From NCBI RefSeq assembly GCF_002165575.1, contig NZ_MXQF01000004.1, forward strand, positions 1-64,000: 64,000 nucleotides of DNA, given 5' to 3'. The notes beneath the pieces are model-generated. The model searched no databases and was not told the DNA's origin. It saw only the letters and a list, made by a program, of their open reading frames with translations. Below, piece by piece: positions 27,756 to 36,044 of the stretch. Position 1 is the stretch's first letter. The number at the start of each line of letters is the position of its first letter. This DNA is from Pseudoalteromonas sp. A601 (GTDB taxonomy: Bacteria > Pseudomonadota > Gammaproteobacteria > Enterobacterales > Alteromonadaceae). Both the position numbers and the translations under genes were made by a program.

Positions 27756-27971
27756 ACCTGTTGTCGCATTTTGTGAGTCATCACGGCTTGAGTCGTCACC
27801 GCCATTATCACCACCGTTGTCGCCACCATTTTCATAATTATTATTAATAGTGTCGCCTTCATTAACAGTTGTATTAGTATCGCCTTCTTTAACGACTAAA
27901 TCACCACCACAACCAGCTAAAGAAACTGCTGCTGCCACTAAACTAACTTTAAATAAGTCAGATAATTTCAT
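23862..27971 (-). CDS. Large surface lipoprotein with three tandem beta-helix-like domains
   Basis: A 1369-residue lipoprotein: residues 1-20 form the signal, with lipobox Ser-Leu-Ala-Gly-Cys (Cys21), followed by an Asn/Gly/Asp-rich linker to about 72. Three homologous domains follow, at 73-496, 497-933 and 934-1369, each starting Phe-Pro-Thr-Asp-Ile-Glu-Asn-Ala. Each carries the repeated segments Gly-Gln-Trp-Gly-Gly-Leu-Val-Leu-Leu-Gly-Asn-Ala-Pro-Ala, a Cys-Gly-Asp-Gln-Glu-Gly-Glu-Thr block, Asn-Leu-Asp-Asp-Gly-(Ile/Val)-Glu-Phe-Phe-Gly-Gly, and Arg-Leu-Arg-Ala-Gly-Thr-Ala-Gly, the style of right-handed parallel beta-helix proteins. It precedes a TonB-dependent receptor gene; a surface capture or processing role for that receptor is inferred. 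Mobile DNA sits directly upstream, within about 230 bp of its start. Confidence 0.85.
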   Translation of the reverse strand: MKLSDLFKVSLVAAAVSLAGCGGDLVVKEGDTNTTVNEGDTINNNYENGGDNGGDNGGDDSSRDDSQNATTGFPTDIENAFTQGLATDVSSSYPEITDKPVYKLAADTVFTVDASLTNDAHWILQGRTAVGNDRADNAVLYIQQGTTLIGESGDDFLVVRRGSQIESVGTISQPITMTSIQDVTGGETAIGQWGGLVLLGNAPANSCGDQEGETTADELANCGVPAEGDAGLFGGEDAADNSGTLKYVLVKQAGKTLGNGDELNGITFAGVGSETTVDYIQVHENLDDGIEFFGGTVNVSNVVLTNIGDDSLDWSFGWTGKATNVYIQQAANVGDNAIEADNSEFDSQASPLTMPTIENVTIVGADANNGIRLRAGTAGVLKNVFVTGPATYENCLRVGSDSVPRAEDGSLTITNSIVACQTAANNFGSETINGGTVQAWFEGQDANQTLTPADLMLDDNGYMPLAGSPLLANGQVGAFDGTTNWMEGWTVAINGGFPTDIENAQAQGFATDVSSEFPQITDKPVYRLTEDTEFTADVTLTNDVHWILNGRTAVGGDRENSATLYIQAGTTLIGETGDDFLVVRRGSQINANGNATAPITMTSIQDMTGAETGIGQWGGLVLLGNAPANSCGDQEGETTADELTNCGVPAEGDAGLFGGTDAEDNSGVVRYVLVKHAGKTLGNGDELNGITFAGVGSKTKVEYIQVHQNLDDGIEFFGGTVNVRNVVLTDIGDDSFDWSFGWTGRAQNVYIQQSSVGGDNAFEADNSEFDSNATPLTKPLISNVTVVGADGVNGIRLRAGTAGILRNVVITGPDGYKNCLRVGSDSVANAESGELSIENSVVACNADNNFGDEAIGSGNVQSWFEGQTGNQTLTSANLNLATDGFTPKSGSPLLGAGVDASELDSFFTKTDYIGAFDGDNNWMDGWTVAVTPNFPTDIENALAQELATDVSASFPQITDKPVYELDQDVVFTSDVTLTNDAHWILKGRTAVGGDRVTPATLYVQFGTTLIGESGDDFLVVRRGSKIEAVGTATQPITMTSIQDMTGAETGIGQWGGLVLLGNAPANSCGDQEGETTADELASCGVPAEGDAGLFGGTDPEDNSGTLKYVVVKQAGKTLGNGDELNGITIAGVGSQTELDYIHVHENLDDGVEFFGGTASISHLVLTNIGDDSLDWSFGWTGNAQHVLIKQNSTNGDNAIEADNSEFDSEASPLTMPTISNVTIIGAADVNGVRLRAGTAGVIKNLVVTGPDSYNNCLRIGSDSVPHAEDGKLSITNSVVACSAENNFSEQTINGDTAQAWFIAQDGNSVMEAAMLGLSENGYMPTSDSALLGQGFDSSSLNSFFDKVDYIGAMDAQTDWTAGWVKVGLE

Positions 27972-28201
27972 TGTTCACTCCGTTAAGATATTTAATATTT
28001 AATTATTTTGTTAGCGCATTAAGTTAAAACTCAAGTCAACTTAAAACACGTTCGACATGTTCTAAGGTCACTTGAGTTTTTCAACGGGGTCTACCTTACG
28101 GCAGCTATATGACAAACGGGTTACACTTTAATAAACATAAAATGACAATATGGATTGCATAAATAACAATGTCTTAGGGTAAGGTAAAACGAAAAAAACC
28201 G

Positions 28202-28213
28202 CCCGAAGGCGGT
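28202..28213. other. attL core of the integrated element
   Basis: The 12-mer CCCGAAGGCGGT, repeated at 43951-43962. On its left is the A-rich arm of a terminator stem (AAAAAAACCG). On the minus strand it still forms a full terminator: ACCGCC (28198-28203), CGAA loop, GGCGGT (28208-28213), then seven T. The 228 bp between here and the lipoprotein start contain that gene's promoter region and no gene. Confidence 0.7.
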
Positions 28214-28281
28214 GTGAAATTTACTATATATCAGAAGTTTAAAGCTTTGACTCAGAATGTTACAAATTATGGACACACATC

Positions 28282-30066
28282 GTGTACACATCAGCATCTA
28301 TACGTCATACAATTAGAAGAGGTGAAGTTTACAGCTTTAACTATCGAATCGCTGGTAAGGTATACCGCAAAACTTTGAAAACTGACTCACCAAAAAGAGC
28401 TAGATCGCTTGTATCAAAAATCTTAGAATACATAGAGCGGAATAAACGAGAAGGAATTGAAATGAGCAAGCAAAACTTAGACACTTTTATTGAAGTATTG
28501 ATATCAAATAAACTTAATGAGTGTGTAAGATTAACAAAAGGAATTACAGATCCACTTTCAGCAACAGCTAATAGTTATTTTAATCGATGGTTTCACGAAA
28601 CAAACGCGGCAAGATATGATCTGTGGAATTATGAAAAATACTCTAGTATTGAAGATACAAATAAACCAGCTGTTACATCATACAACACATGGATAAGCGA
28701 CCAGCTGACAATCACAGCTAATAGAGATGGTTTACATGATGCATTATCTTCTTTTAATCCTGAAGAAGAAGCTTATAGCATAGACACAGACCATGAATTT
28801 TATAGTGATTTTATATTCCCCACTTTACACTCAGTAAAATACAATCATTTAGACAATATTGTGAATAATGCAGCGCTACGCATTGCAGAGTCTAACAACA
28901 AAAATGATACTGTAGATGTCAGAATGCAGCTAGATGAACTACAAAAGAAATTTAGCTCGCTGCTACCAAAGGAATCGCCCTCAGTTGATACAGAAGAACC
29001 ACTTGTTAAAGAAGAAACTTTTGATTCACCATTTTTTCAAGATATAAAGGAAGAGTATGAAAGCTATCTTGTAAAATCAGAGGGTAATAGTGAAAAATAT
29101 GTAAGTAATCAGAAATCCGTTTTTCAAGATGTTGAAGCAACATTTAACGGTATGAGATTAAATGACATAACTCATGAAATACTGCTTGAAACTTGGGTTA
29201 AAATTTGTAAGTTACCACGGCTTAAGGAGTCTATAGCTAAGAAGTATGGTTTTAATGTAACTGGTAAATTTGCCAATGCCGAAACTAAAAAGCAAGCTAT
29301 GCGAGTTAAACGCTGGCAAAGGGTTTGTGATAATGAAGATGGCACGGTTAACTTAAGCATACAAGAAGACGATATGCTTAAATCATCTACAATAAAAAAA
29401 TACGCCACCTGTATTAAACTAATTTTTAAGTTTGCTAGATTAAGAAACTATATAAAATCAAATCCGATCGTTGATTATGAGTTAAGTCTGAATGTACCTA
29501 AAAACCGTCAATCACAGCGCGGTATGATGCCCTCCAATGCAGCTAAGTCGATCATAGAGTACTGTACTACTAATCTTAATAAACGTACCTCATGGGCTAT
29601 TCTGCTAATGATATATTCAGGCGCGCGCAACTCGGAAATAGCAAACCTTTCATACGATGATATCATAACCGATCCTAGAACGGGCGTGGTGTATATGTAC
29701 ATAAGGAAGGGAAAAACTGTTAACGCAGAGAGACGCATTCCTCTCCATAAGAAGTTAATAGAACTTGGTTTCATGAGCTTTGTTGATAGCAAAATTAACT
29801 CTAAACTGTTCCGTTTTGATGGCAACTATCTAACTAGCTATTTTTCGTTTTTCCGTCAGCGCTTTAATATTCCTCATACTGATCATGAGGGGAAACTAAT
29901 TGTGCTGTATTCATTTAGACATAGTGTTATCACTCAGATAGGAAATAGCACAAATGAGGAAATCCGTTATAAGCTCTTTGGGCATGGCACTAGAACTGTA
30001 ACAGCTGGTTATACTGAGCTTAATCTCGTTGAGGCTCAAAGTTTGATAAATCTAATATCATACTAA
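28282..30066 (+). CDS. Long tyrosine recombinase (integrase)
   Basis: A 594-residue site-specific integrase starting at GTG 28282, with no strong ribosome site. Residues 10-45 form an N-terminal beta-strand arm-binding-like region, then a long extra region (50-250) of unknown type, a core-binding SAM-like domain about 250-400, and the catalytic domain 415-594. Catalytic residues: Arg449 (Ser-Gly-Ala-Arg-Asn-Ser-Glu), Lys476 or Lys478, Arg546 in Tyr-Ser-Phe-Arg-His (Tyr543 replaces the usual first His), His568 in Phe-Gly-His-Gly-Thr, and nucleophile Tyr577. At almost 600 residues it is longer than usual phage integrases (300-450). It sits at the left end next to attL and reads inward. Confidence 0.9.
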   Translation: MYTSASIRHTIRRGEVYSFNYRIAGKVYRKTLKTDSPKRARSLVSKILEYIERNKREGIEMSKQNLDTFIEVLISNKLNECVRLTKGITDPLSATANSYFNRWFHETNAARYDLWNYEKYSSIEDTNKPAVTSYNTWISDQLTITANRDGLHDALSSFNPEEEAYSIDTDHEFYSDFIFPTLHSVKYNHLDNIVNNAALRIAESNNKNDTVDVRMQLDELQKKFSSLLPKESPSVDTEEPLVKEETFDSPFFQDIKEEYESYLVKSEGNSEKYVSNQKSVFQDVEATFNGMRLNDITHEILLETWVKICKLPRLKESIAKKYGFNVTGKFANAETKKQAMRVKRWQRVCDNEDGTVNLSIQEDDMLKSSTIKKYATCIKLIFKFARLRNYIKSNPIVDYELSLNVPKNRQSQRGMMPSNAAKSIIEYCTTNLNKRTSWAILLMIYSGARNSEIANLSYDDIITDPRTGVVYMYIRKGKTVNAERRIPLHKKLIELGFMSFVDSKINSKLFRFDGNYLTSYFSFFRQRFNIPHTDHEGKLIVLYSFRHSVITQIGNSTNEEIRYKLFGHGTRTVTAGYTELNLVEAQSLINLISY

Positions 30067-30074
30067 GAATGTGT

Positions 30075-30104
30075 AGCCTGTACTTAAGCACATTGGTACA
30101 GGCT
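30075..30104 (+). terminator. Hairpin after the integrase gene
   Basis: Perfect 9-bp stem AGCCTGTAC (30075-30083) and GTACAGGCT (30096-30104). No clear T tract, so termination may be partial or rho-assisted. It lies 8 bases after the integrase stop and separates it from the convergent small membrane gene. Confidence 0.5.
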
Positions 30105-30117
30105 TACAATGTAAGAA

Positions 30118-30315
30118 TCATTTCAATGACAAAGTTATCACTAAAGCTACAGTGAAAAACAACACCATAAACCAAACAAACCTATCCATACTCTGAAAAA
30201 ACCAGAACAACACTTTCAACATTACACCAATTATCATCCCAAGCATTTCAAGTGCATCAGTTAGAAATTTATTGAATATAAATAAGATAATTAAAATACA
30301 CGCTAACATAACCAT
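30118..30315 (-). CDS. Small two-helix membrane protein of the element
   Basis: A 65-residue protein with two hydrophobic helices (about 1-18 and 42-62) around a central amphipathic segment. An ATG at 30321 is possible, but a GAGAGGGA site six bases before the ATG at 30315 favours the shorter form. It has no charged motif and no signal sequence. Holin-like, toxin-like or structural roles are all possible. Nothing resembling it was recognised. It is convergent with the integrase. Confidence 0.5.
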   Translation of the reverse strand: MVMLACILIILFIFNKFLTDALEMLGMIIGVMLKVLFWFFQSMDRFVWFMVLFFTVALVITLSLK

Positions 30316-30582
30316 AAACATTCCCTCTCACATATGTATAAGCCCGTGTAACACACACAAGGCACTCTATTAATCTAAATACGTCTCATTACCCTACTAA
30401 CTTACAAACCCCTCTCATACGCTCCTACACGCCCCTTATTCCATGTTTCTAAGTAAACCCTCTTTGCAGCTTCAAACAATATCCCTCTCAAAGTTTGATC
30501 AGGACAGCTAAGGGCTAATGAAGCTAAAACTTGATGCTTGTATGAATGTTTCATTTTGTTCACTCTGTTTGATTAGTTGACA

Positions 30583-30591
30583 AGTGGATAA
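30583..30591 (-). promoter_or_regulatory. DnaA-box-like nonamer near the iterons
   Basis: TTATCCACT on the minus strand matches the DnaA box TTATCCACA at eight of nine bases. It lies about 90 bp before the first of five spaced iterons, as in plasmid origins. Confidence 0.4.
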
Positions 30592-30601
30592 TACGATTAC
30601 C

Positions 30602-30864
30602 TGTAAAGTTTGTAAACTAATAAATAGAGGTGATAAGATCTTTATATATATTTAATACTCTTTAATGATGCAAAGCCCACTTTACACATAAACATGTTGA
30701 ACTTTACATACAAAGCACTTAGACTTTACATAGGAGAGGTTAAACTTTACAGGGTATGATCTGTAGACTTTACAATATTCTTTAAATTATTTGTTTGGTA
30801 TATAATCAAGAGGTGTACAATAGTGAGACAATTTCAAAGGCTAAACATGATTCTAGACTTTACA
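30602..30864 (+). repeat. Iteron array, candidate replication origin
   Basis: Five exact copies of ACTTTACA start at 30679, 30701, 30723, 30744 and 30767, that is every 22, 22, 21 and 23 bp, about two helical turns. A sixth exact copy is at 30857-30864, inside the next gene, and an inverted copy TGTAAAGT at 30602-30609. Flanks are A+T-rich (30610-30670) and a DnaA-like box lies nearby. Regular helical spacing marks binding sites of a repeatedly bound protein: replication initiator or an autoregulator. Between 30316 and 30822 no gene is supported. Confidence 0.7.
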
Positions 30865-31335
30865 GCAAAGCAACTAGGCATAAACAATGCTGACTACTTG
30901 TGTTTAGTACAGCTAACTCGACTGAGTAATGATAAGAATATTACATATGTATCTCAGACAGCATTAGCTAAACGACTCTCTAAAACTCGTATGTCAACAA
31001 ACACTAGTATCAAAAACCTAGAGAAAGCAGGGTTAATTAAGATCACTAACCTAGCCACAGAACAAGGTGGAAGGCTAGCAAATAGTTACACTCTACTATT
31101 AGATAAATGGGCAAGTATTGCCAACTGTGATGTTGAAGCATTAGTTAAATCTAGCACAGAGACTTTAGAGGGTTTACAAAGTAGATTTATGGGCGGTGCT
31201 AAATTAAACTTACTGGAAATGCAGCGCTTAGTTGATGCTAATATTCTAAAACCTTCTGATGAGATGTTATTAAAAGCGCTCATAATGAGAGAAGAAGAAA
31301 AGCGTATTGATGCTACGAATGTAGCAAAGGAATAA
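30823..31335 (+). CDS. Winged-helix DNA-binding protein next to the iterons
   Basis: A 170-residue protein with a winged helix-turn-helix at about residues 42-80 (Val-Ser-Gln-Thr-Ala-Leu-Ala-Lys-Arg-Leu-Ser-Lys-Thr-Arg-Met-Ser-Thr-Asn-Thr), the MarR/GntR/RepA type, then a helical C-terminal half. Starts at GTG 30823 with GAGG nine bases upstream; an ATG at 30847 would be an alternative. It lies directly downstream of the iterons, and one copy of the repeat is within its coding sequence. It is a good candidate to bind them, as initiator or autorepressor, but its small size (170 residues) is less than most plasmid initiators, so replication might need the polymerase at 40817 as well. Confidence 0.7.
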   Translation: MRQFQRLNMILDFTAKQLGINNADYLCLVQLTRLSNDKNITYVSQTALAKRLSKTRMSTNTSIKNLEKAGLIKITNLATEQGGRLANSYTLLLDKWASIANCDVEALVKSSTETLEGLQSRFMGGAKLNLLEMQRLVDANILKPSDEMLLKALIMREEEKRIDATNVAKE

Positions 31336-32518
31336 TATTACCAAAGGAATACTTTGTTAGGGGGTATATTTGTTAAAGGAGTGTACCTCTTGTGTGAAAG
31401 TGTATACCCTTTGAAGATAGTTTGATTTGTGGATAGGTGCTAAACAAACCTCTCAAACAATCACCTCCTGATCACAATATCCCTCTCAAAATAATCACCC
31501 TAGATGAGAATTACTCTCATTTACACCAACTTTCACATATAAGCATATTACCCCCAGTATTACCTTCTTAGGCGCACACAGACAGCACACAGCGCCATAT
31601 AACCAACCTTCTAATATAATCACTCCTCTTCTAAACAATCTCCTCTGTACTACGTACACACGCCCTTTAAGCAAGGCTTAATAGGTATATACGTTTATCC
31701 ATATATACACATTTAAGAAGGTATTCCCCTTGGGAGAACTCCCAAAAATCCCCTTTGTTAATATTACCCTGTTAATATACCCGTACATAAAAACCCACTC
31801 ATATAAATAAAATGAATGTATAAGAAGGGTTATATAAATAATATAAATATACTAAGGATGTGTTATATCCCCTGTACGGCTCACAGGGAGGAGTTTATTA
31901 GCTTAGGGTGATTGTATTAGTAAGAGGGTTATATGTTGTTAGCATGGCTAACAGGGGATTCTATGAGGGGTGTATATACTTGTACGAAGTACAGAGGGAA
32001 TAATTTAAAGAAGCACTCCTATCAATAAAATCATAATAAGATTACAAGTGTAATCAACAGGAGTGATATTATTAGAGCAGCCATTCTAAAAAGCACTCTA
32101 GGTAATACCCTTATAATTAATGTGGTTATTAATTCATTAGAATATTACCAGAGGAACACATACTCAAAGTATACTCACTTAGAGAGTTACCCCCTCTTGT
32201 ACTTCGTACAAACATCATATATTAGAAGAATTGAATATAAGCTATAGCAAGCTATATAACAGCGTGTAAGTCTATTTAAGAAGGGTTCTATTGTGGTATG
32301 CAAAATTGCATAAGGGGAATTGTTTATTAGCTGTGTGGTGCTTGTACGGACGTACAAAGGGAGGTATTACCAAGAGGATTGATATTAATAGAGGTTTATT
32401 TGGAGGGGTTATTTGTAATAGTCTATTGGAAGATTACCCTTTAGAGTATTCCCCTTTAGAATAGCTCCTAGCCCATGTGATTAGGGCTATAGAAGAATTA
32501 TGACTTTATTGCAAAGTG
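31336..32518. other. 1.2-kb non-coding region with many hairpin plus purine-tract modules
   Basis: No long gene is visible. Short perfect inverted repeats each lead into GA-rich tracts on the plus strand: TTGGGAG/CTCCCAA (31730-31745), CCCTGT/ACAGGG (31870-31888), TGTTAGC/GCTAACA (31937-31953), TGTAC/GTACA (31981-31993), TATGCAA/TTGCATA (32297-32312) and TTGTACG/CGTACAA (32342-32357). One, TTGTAC/GTACAA (32197-32211), has its purine tract on the minus strand. CAATATCCCTCTCAAA at 31475-31490 repeats 30477-30492. GTGTATA at 31400-31406 is one of a family repeated at 33.6-33.9 kb. Small open frames (32 to 44 codons) cross these modules but are not convincing. Confidence 0.6.
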
Positions 32519-33208
32519 TTATATGGGCTTAGGTAATAACTCAATACCCAAACGCTTCATAAGGCGCTGTGCTTGTATAGGTTGGTAGTGTTTATCCTCT
32601 TTACTAACACTAGTTAAAACCCTTGCTACAGCTGCATAAGAGTAATTGTTCTTCACTATCTCATTAAGGATATTACGGTACTTTTCAGCACGATTATTAG
32701 CATTAACTTTCTTAGCTTCATTAGCCTTTTCACTACCAATACGATTACCCCCGAGCTTTACACCACGGGCTTTTGCTTCTGCTAAGGCTGCTTTAGTACG
32801 CTTAGAGATGAACGCCCTTTCTTCTTCAGCCAAAGCTGCGAAAATATGTAATTGAAACCTTTCAGCAGTAGGCATACAAGCCACTTTAACATCAACTTCT
32901 TCAATCACTTTTGATATAACACTCACCTTTCTAGATAGTCTATCCACCTTGGCAACTAGGAGCGTTGCATTGTGCGTCTTACAGGCTTTAATAGCCTCTT
33001 GGAAGTGTTGACAGTCTTCTATATTAGAACCGCTGTGTATGCTTGTATGCTCGCTTAGAATAGTAAAAGGTTTATCAGCGTATGACTCTAAGTAGATGTT
33101 AATATCTCTTTTCTGTGCATCTAAACCTAAGCCTGATTTCCCTTGCTGCTTTGATGATACACGGTAAAAGATTACATACTTATTTGTTGTGGTGCTGTTA
33201 GTAGTCAT
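32519..33208 (-). CDS. Serine recombinase (resolvase/invertase family)
   Basis: A 229-residue serine site-specific recombinase. The catalytic Ser18 lies in Phe-Tyr-Arg-Val-Ser-Ser-Lys-Gln-Gln, with Asp-Arg-Leu-Ser-Arg near 93-97 and the long E-helix Ala-Glu-Glu-Glu-Arg-Ala-Phe-Ile-Ser-Lys-Arg-Thr around 126-140. The C-terminal helix-turn-helix is about 190-220. It is of the small resolvase/invertase class, so it could resolve multimers of a replicating form of the element, or invert a segment. No obvious res site was found next to it. A resolvase plus iterons favours a replicating, plasmid-like phase. Confidence 0.9.
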   Translation of the reverse strand: MTTNSTTTNKYVIFYRVSSKQQGKSGLGLDAQKRDINIYLESYADKPFTILSEHTSIHSGSNIEDCQHFQEAIKACKTHNATLLVAKVDRLSRKVSVISKVIEEVDVKVACMPTAERFQLHIFAALAEEERAFISKRTKAALAEAKARGVKLGGNRIGSEKANEAKKVNANNRAEKYRNILNEIVKNNYSYAAVARVLTSVSKEDKHYQPIQAQRLMKRLGIELLPKPI

Positions 33209-33983
33209 AGTGATTCCTCTTTGTAATTTGATGAGGTTATATTACAAAACTATACAGGATATTACAAGCCGAAAAGAACTATGAATTATGTAATAGAGTA
33301 ATTGAAATATTATAAGAGTAATCATTCATAAAATAGATTACATTTTTGGGAGGGAGATTTTACTCAAAAGAGGAATATTAGAAGAAAAAAAGTTTATGGG
33401 ATATTGTGCCGATATTTTGAACAAAGGTGGATTTTTTTGTGGTGGGCGGTATTGACTAGCTCAGCACCATTCACACTAAACCCTTAATTTACATAGATAT
33501 TTCAAATAATACCCCTACAAATCCATCTCTAAAAGTACCTCTCCCCATAAAATTTTTATATTTTTGGATAAGTATACAAAAAGGTGAATATATACACACT
33601 AAGGTGCATTTTATGTAAATCATAACTCTACACGAAATAACACCATTTTGAGGGGTAATACCTCTTGTGTAGGTAGAGCTACTTTGAAATTAGTGTATAC
33701 CTTGCCAAACTATACACCCTCCTTAACCTTACACACTGGTTAAAAAACACTCAATTTAGGTCAAGGGGTACACTTTTTCCAAAGTATACACTCTTTTTGA
33801 AATCCCCCTCCGATATTTTGTATATTTTGGCCTTAAAAACACCCTAATACAGTAAACCATACACCAAATTTTATTATATAAATCAGCAGTTTAATCAATA
33901 GTGTATACCTACCCTACACTTTTCTTCAACTATACACTACTTAGTATATTTCTATCCTCAGTAGATATTTTACTTTAGACATA
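33209..33983. other. Non-coding region with TATACAC repeats
   Basis: About 775 bp without a gene. It holds six copies of the heptamer TATACAC: direct at 33591, 33711, 33785 and 33931, inverted (GTGTATA) at 33693 and 33901. A further inverted copy is at 31400. Most are within longer matches such as AACTATACAC. Spacing is irregular, so they look more like dispersed operators than iterons. Confidence 0.6.
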
Positions 33984-34010
33984 AAAAAAGCCCTCCTATT
34001 AAGAAGGCTT
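33984..34010 (-). terminator. Rho-independent terminator of the tape-measure operon
   Basis: On the minus strand AAGCCTTCTT pairs imperfectly with AGGAGGGCTT and is followed by a run of seven T (A run at 33983-33989 on the plus strand). Confidence 0.75.
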
Positions 34011-34049
34011 AGTGTGTAATTTAGTATTTAATTTAAATACAAGAAGCTA

Positions 34050-36044
34050 TTAACGACCCCACCCAATCCATGAGTATTCATCCAGTGCTTGTTTAATATC
34101 GTCACTGTTTCTAGCTTCAATATTGATGGTTGGGTTATTGTTTATAATCTTAGTACTGTTAGCACTAGGTTTAATATGTGCGGCGGCAGGAGTGTTAGCT
34201 ACCACTTGATTAGCTAACGCTCTGTTACTCTCAAATTGTTGTCTTGCAGCATCAGCACGTAACAAGGCATTCTCAGCACGACCACCCAACCCACCTTCTC
34301 TAGCATTCTCTAAAATCTTATCTTTATTCTTATTGATACTAGCTGCTTGAATGGCAATTGGTGCTGCTAAAGCTGCCAATGCAGGAGCAAAACCAGCGCC
34401 AGCAAGAAGACCGGTCTTAGCCATACCACCCGCTTTACTAGCTGCTTTACTAAGCTTACCCTTCTTACCGCCTGTACCATCTACGGAGTTAAGGTTAACA
34501 ATACCAGCATTAACATTCATTGCCTTGAGAGGTTTGAACATCTTCCAAATACCGTTACTAATATCAAAAGCTTTTTTACCTGCATACATTCCAGCCAGAC
34601 CCACAGCTACCTTCGAGCTAGTACTCTCTAACTTACTAAAGCTCTCAATTAACCCTGTACTACTATCGAGCATACTACCGCTGAATCTCACAATATTTGA
34701 TGTAGTATCATAGACACCGCCCAGCAAACTAGCCAACCCTTTAAAGGCGGCTTTACCTTCTCTAGAGTTGACGGTCTTAGTGAGTTCTCCCATAGCTTTC
34801 TTTAAAGCTCCACCTTCATCATCATACACTTCAAGCCACCGCTTATAGATGCTATTACTTAACTTAGCTGATTGATTACTCATACTAGATTGATTCTTAG
34901 CATACAGAGTATTAACTTCATTAGATTTAGCAAAACTTCTAAATGCTTGGTTCATCATCTTGCTTGTAAGAAGGCTTTGGGCTGTCATTTCTTTAACAGT
35001 TTTTCCATAGCGATTCTTGGTGAAGTCATTCAGGAAGTTAGCGAATAAAGGCAATCTGTCGAAAATAGGGTTTAAGTCAGACTTAGTAACCGTACCATCT
35101 TGCGCTTGTAAAACTTGTCTAATTATCTCTGATTGATCACCAGCACTAACATTTGAAGCAGCGAATACCTTGGTTAAATCCTTAAAAAAGGGGATCGCCT
35201 GGTCTCCTAAACGTTTCTGCATTACTGGAATGGCGCTAGCTAGAGCATCACTACTCTGTTCTAAACTACCACCACTTTTAGCAATAAAGTTTTGTAAGTC
35301 TGCTAACTTAGCTGTTCCTTTGCTGCCATACGTGGACTCAAAAACACTGATTAATTTATCCTGAGATTTTCCGACTTCCAAAAGCTTGCGGGTGGCTAGG
35401 GCTACTGCTCCCCCTGCGGCTACCGCACCCACTCTAGCAGCACTACCAGCACTCTGAGCGAAGTCTGCACGTGCTTGAAGTCTCTCGTCTGCTGCTCGTT
35501 TCATGTTCTTTGCAATAACACCACTTTGGCGCGACATCATCGTCATGTCTCTACGTGCTTCACTAAATAAGCTTCTAGAGCCTGTACGTATTAAAGTCTT
35601 ACTAGCTTGCTCTAGCTTCTTATTCAGCTTGTCTTGTTGACTAGTAGATAATTTGCCGTATCGCAGCTGACTCTTCATATTCTCAGTAATATCGTGAGCC
35701 GCTGCTGATCGTTTCTCCTGCTGCTTGTAATACTTCCTCATCTGAGCAAGTTCTTTATTATGAGAATTAGTGATAGCTGCTGTAGCTTTCTTAATATTCT
35801 CAGTTTTCTTCTTATGAGTTTGATTTAATAATCTCTCTTCATTTTTAGCTGCATTCTTATCTAATCTTTCTTTCGTTTTAATAGTGTTTGATTTAAGTTT
35901 AACTTCTAAAGAACTAAGCTTTTCATTCATCTTTTTACTATTAGCAAAAATCTTTTCTAATGCCTTGTTAACGTCATTGTTAACCCCTTTGGCATCAGCA
36001 CTAATTTTAATGAAATACTCGTCTATAACATTTTTACTTGCCAT
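34050..36044 (-). CDS. Phage tail tape-measure protein
   Basis: A 664-residue tape-measure-type protein, which sets tail length and guides DNA entry in long-tailed phages. Residues 20-190 are Lys/Glu-rich coiled coil; 200-217 are a hydrophobic Ala/Gly segment; about 222-372 fit the tape-measure (TMP_3-like) domain, with Gln-Ala-Gln-Asp-Gly-Thr-Val-Thr-Lys-Ser-Asp-Leu-Asn near 313-325; a second hydrophobic Ala-rich run is at 543-569. It is shorter than many tape measures, implying a short tail. It is the only clear virion gene in the element. A small membrane gene overlaps its start. A terminator follows. It could be packed into a helper tail or be the remnant of a lost tail module. Confidence 0.82.
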   Translation of the reverse strand: MASKNVIDEYFIKISADAKGVNNDVNKALEKIFANSKKMNEKLSSLEVKLKSNTIKTKERLDKNAAKNEERLLNQTHKKKTENIKKATAAITNSHNKELAQMRKYYKQQEKRSAAAHDITENMKSQLRYGKLSTSQQDKLNKKLEQASKTLIRTGSRSLFSEARRDMTMMSRQSGVIAKNMKRAADERLQARADFAQSAGSAARVGAVAAGGAVALATRKLLEVGKSQDKLISVFESTYGSKGTAKLADLQNFIAKSGGSLEQSSDALASAIPVMQKRLGDQAIPFFKDLTKVFAASNVSAGDQSEIIRQVLQAQDGTVTKSDLNPIFDRLPLFANFLNDFTKNRYGKTVKEMTAQSLLTSKMMNQAFRSFAKSNEVNTLYAKNQSSMSNQSAKLSNSIYKRWLEVYDDEGGALKKAMGELTKTVNSREGKAAFKGLASLLGGVYDTTSNIVRFSGSMLDSSTGLIESFSKLESTSSKVAVGLAGMYAGKKAFDISNGIWKMFKPLKAMNVNAGIVNLNSVDGTGGKKGKLSKAASKAGGMAKTGLLAGAGFAPALAALAAPIAIQAASINKNKDKILENAREGGLGGRAENALLRADAARQQFESNRALANQVVANTPAAAHIKPSANSTKIINNNPTINIEARNSDDIKQALDEYSWIGWGR

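Noticed and set aside
31860..32470. Small open frames of 32 to 44 codons crossing the hairpin modules
   Set aside because: Frames differ between modules, so the conserved feature is the DNA or RNA plan and not a peptide.
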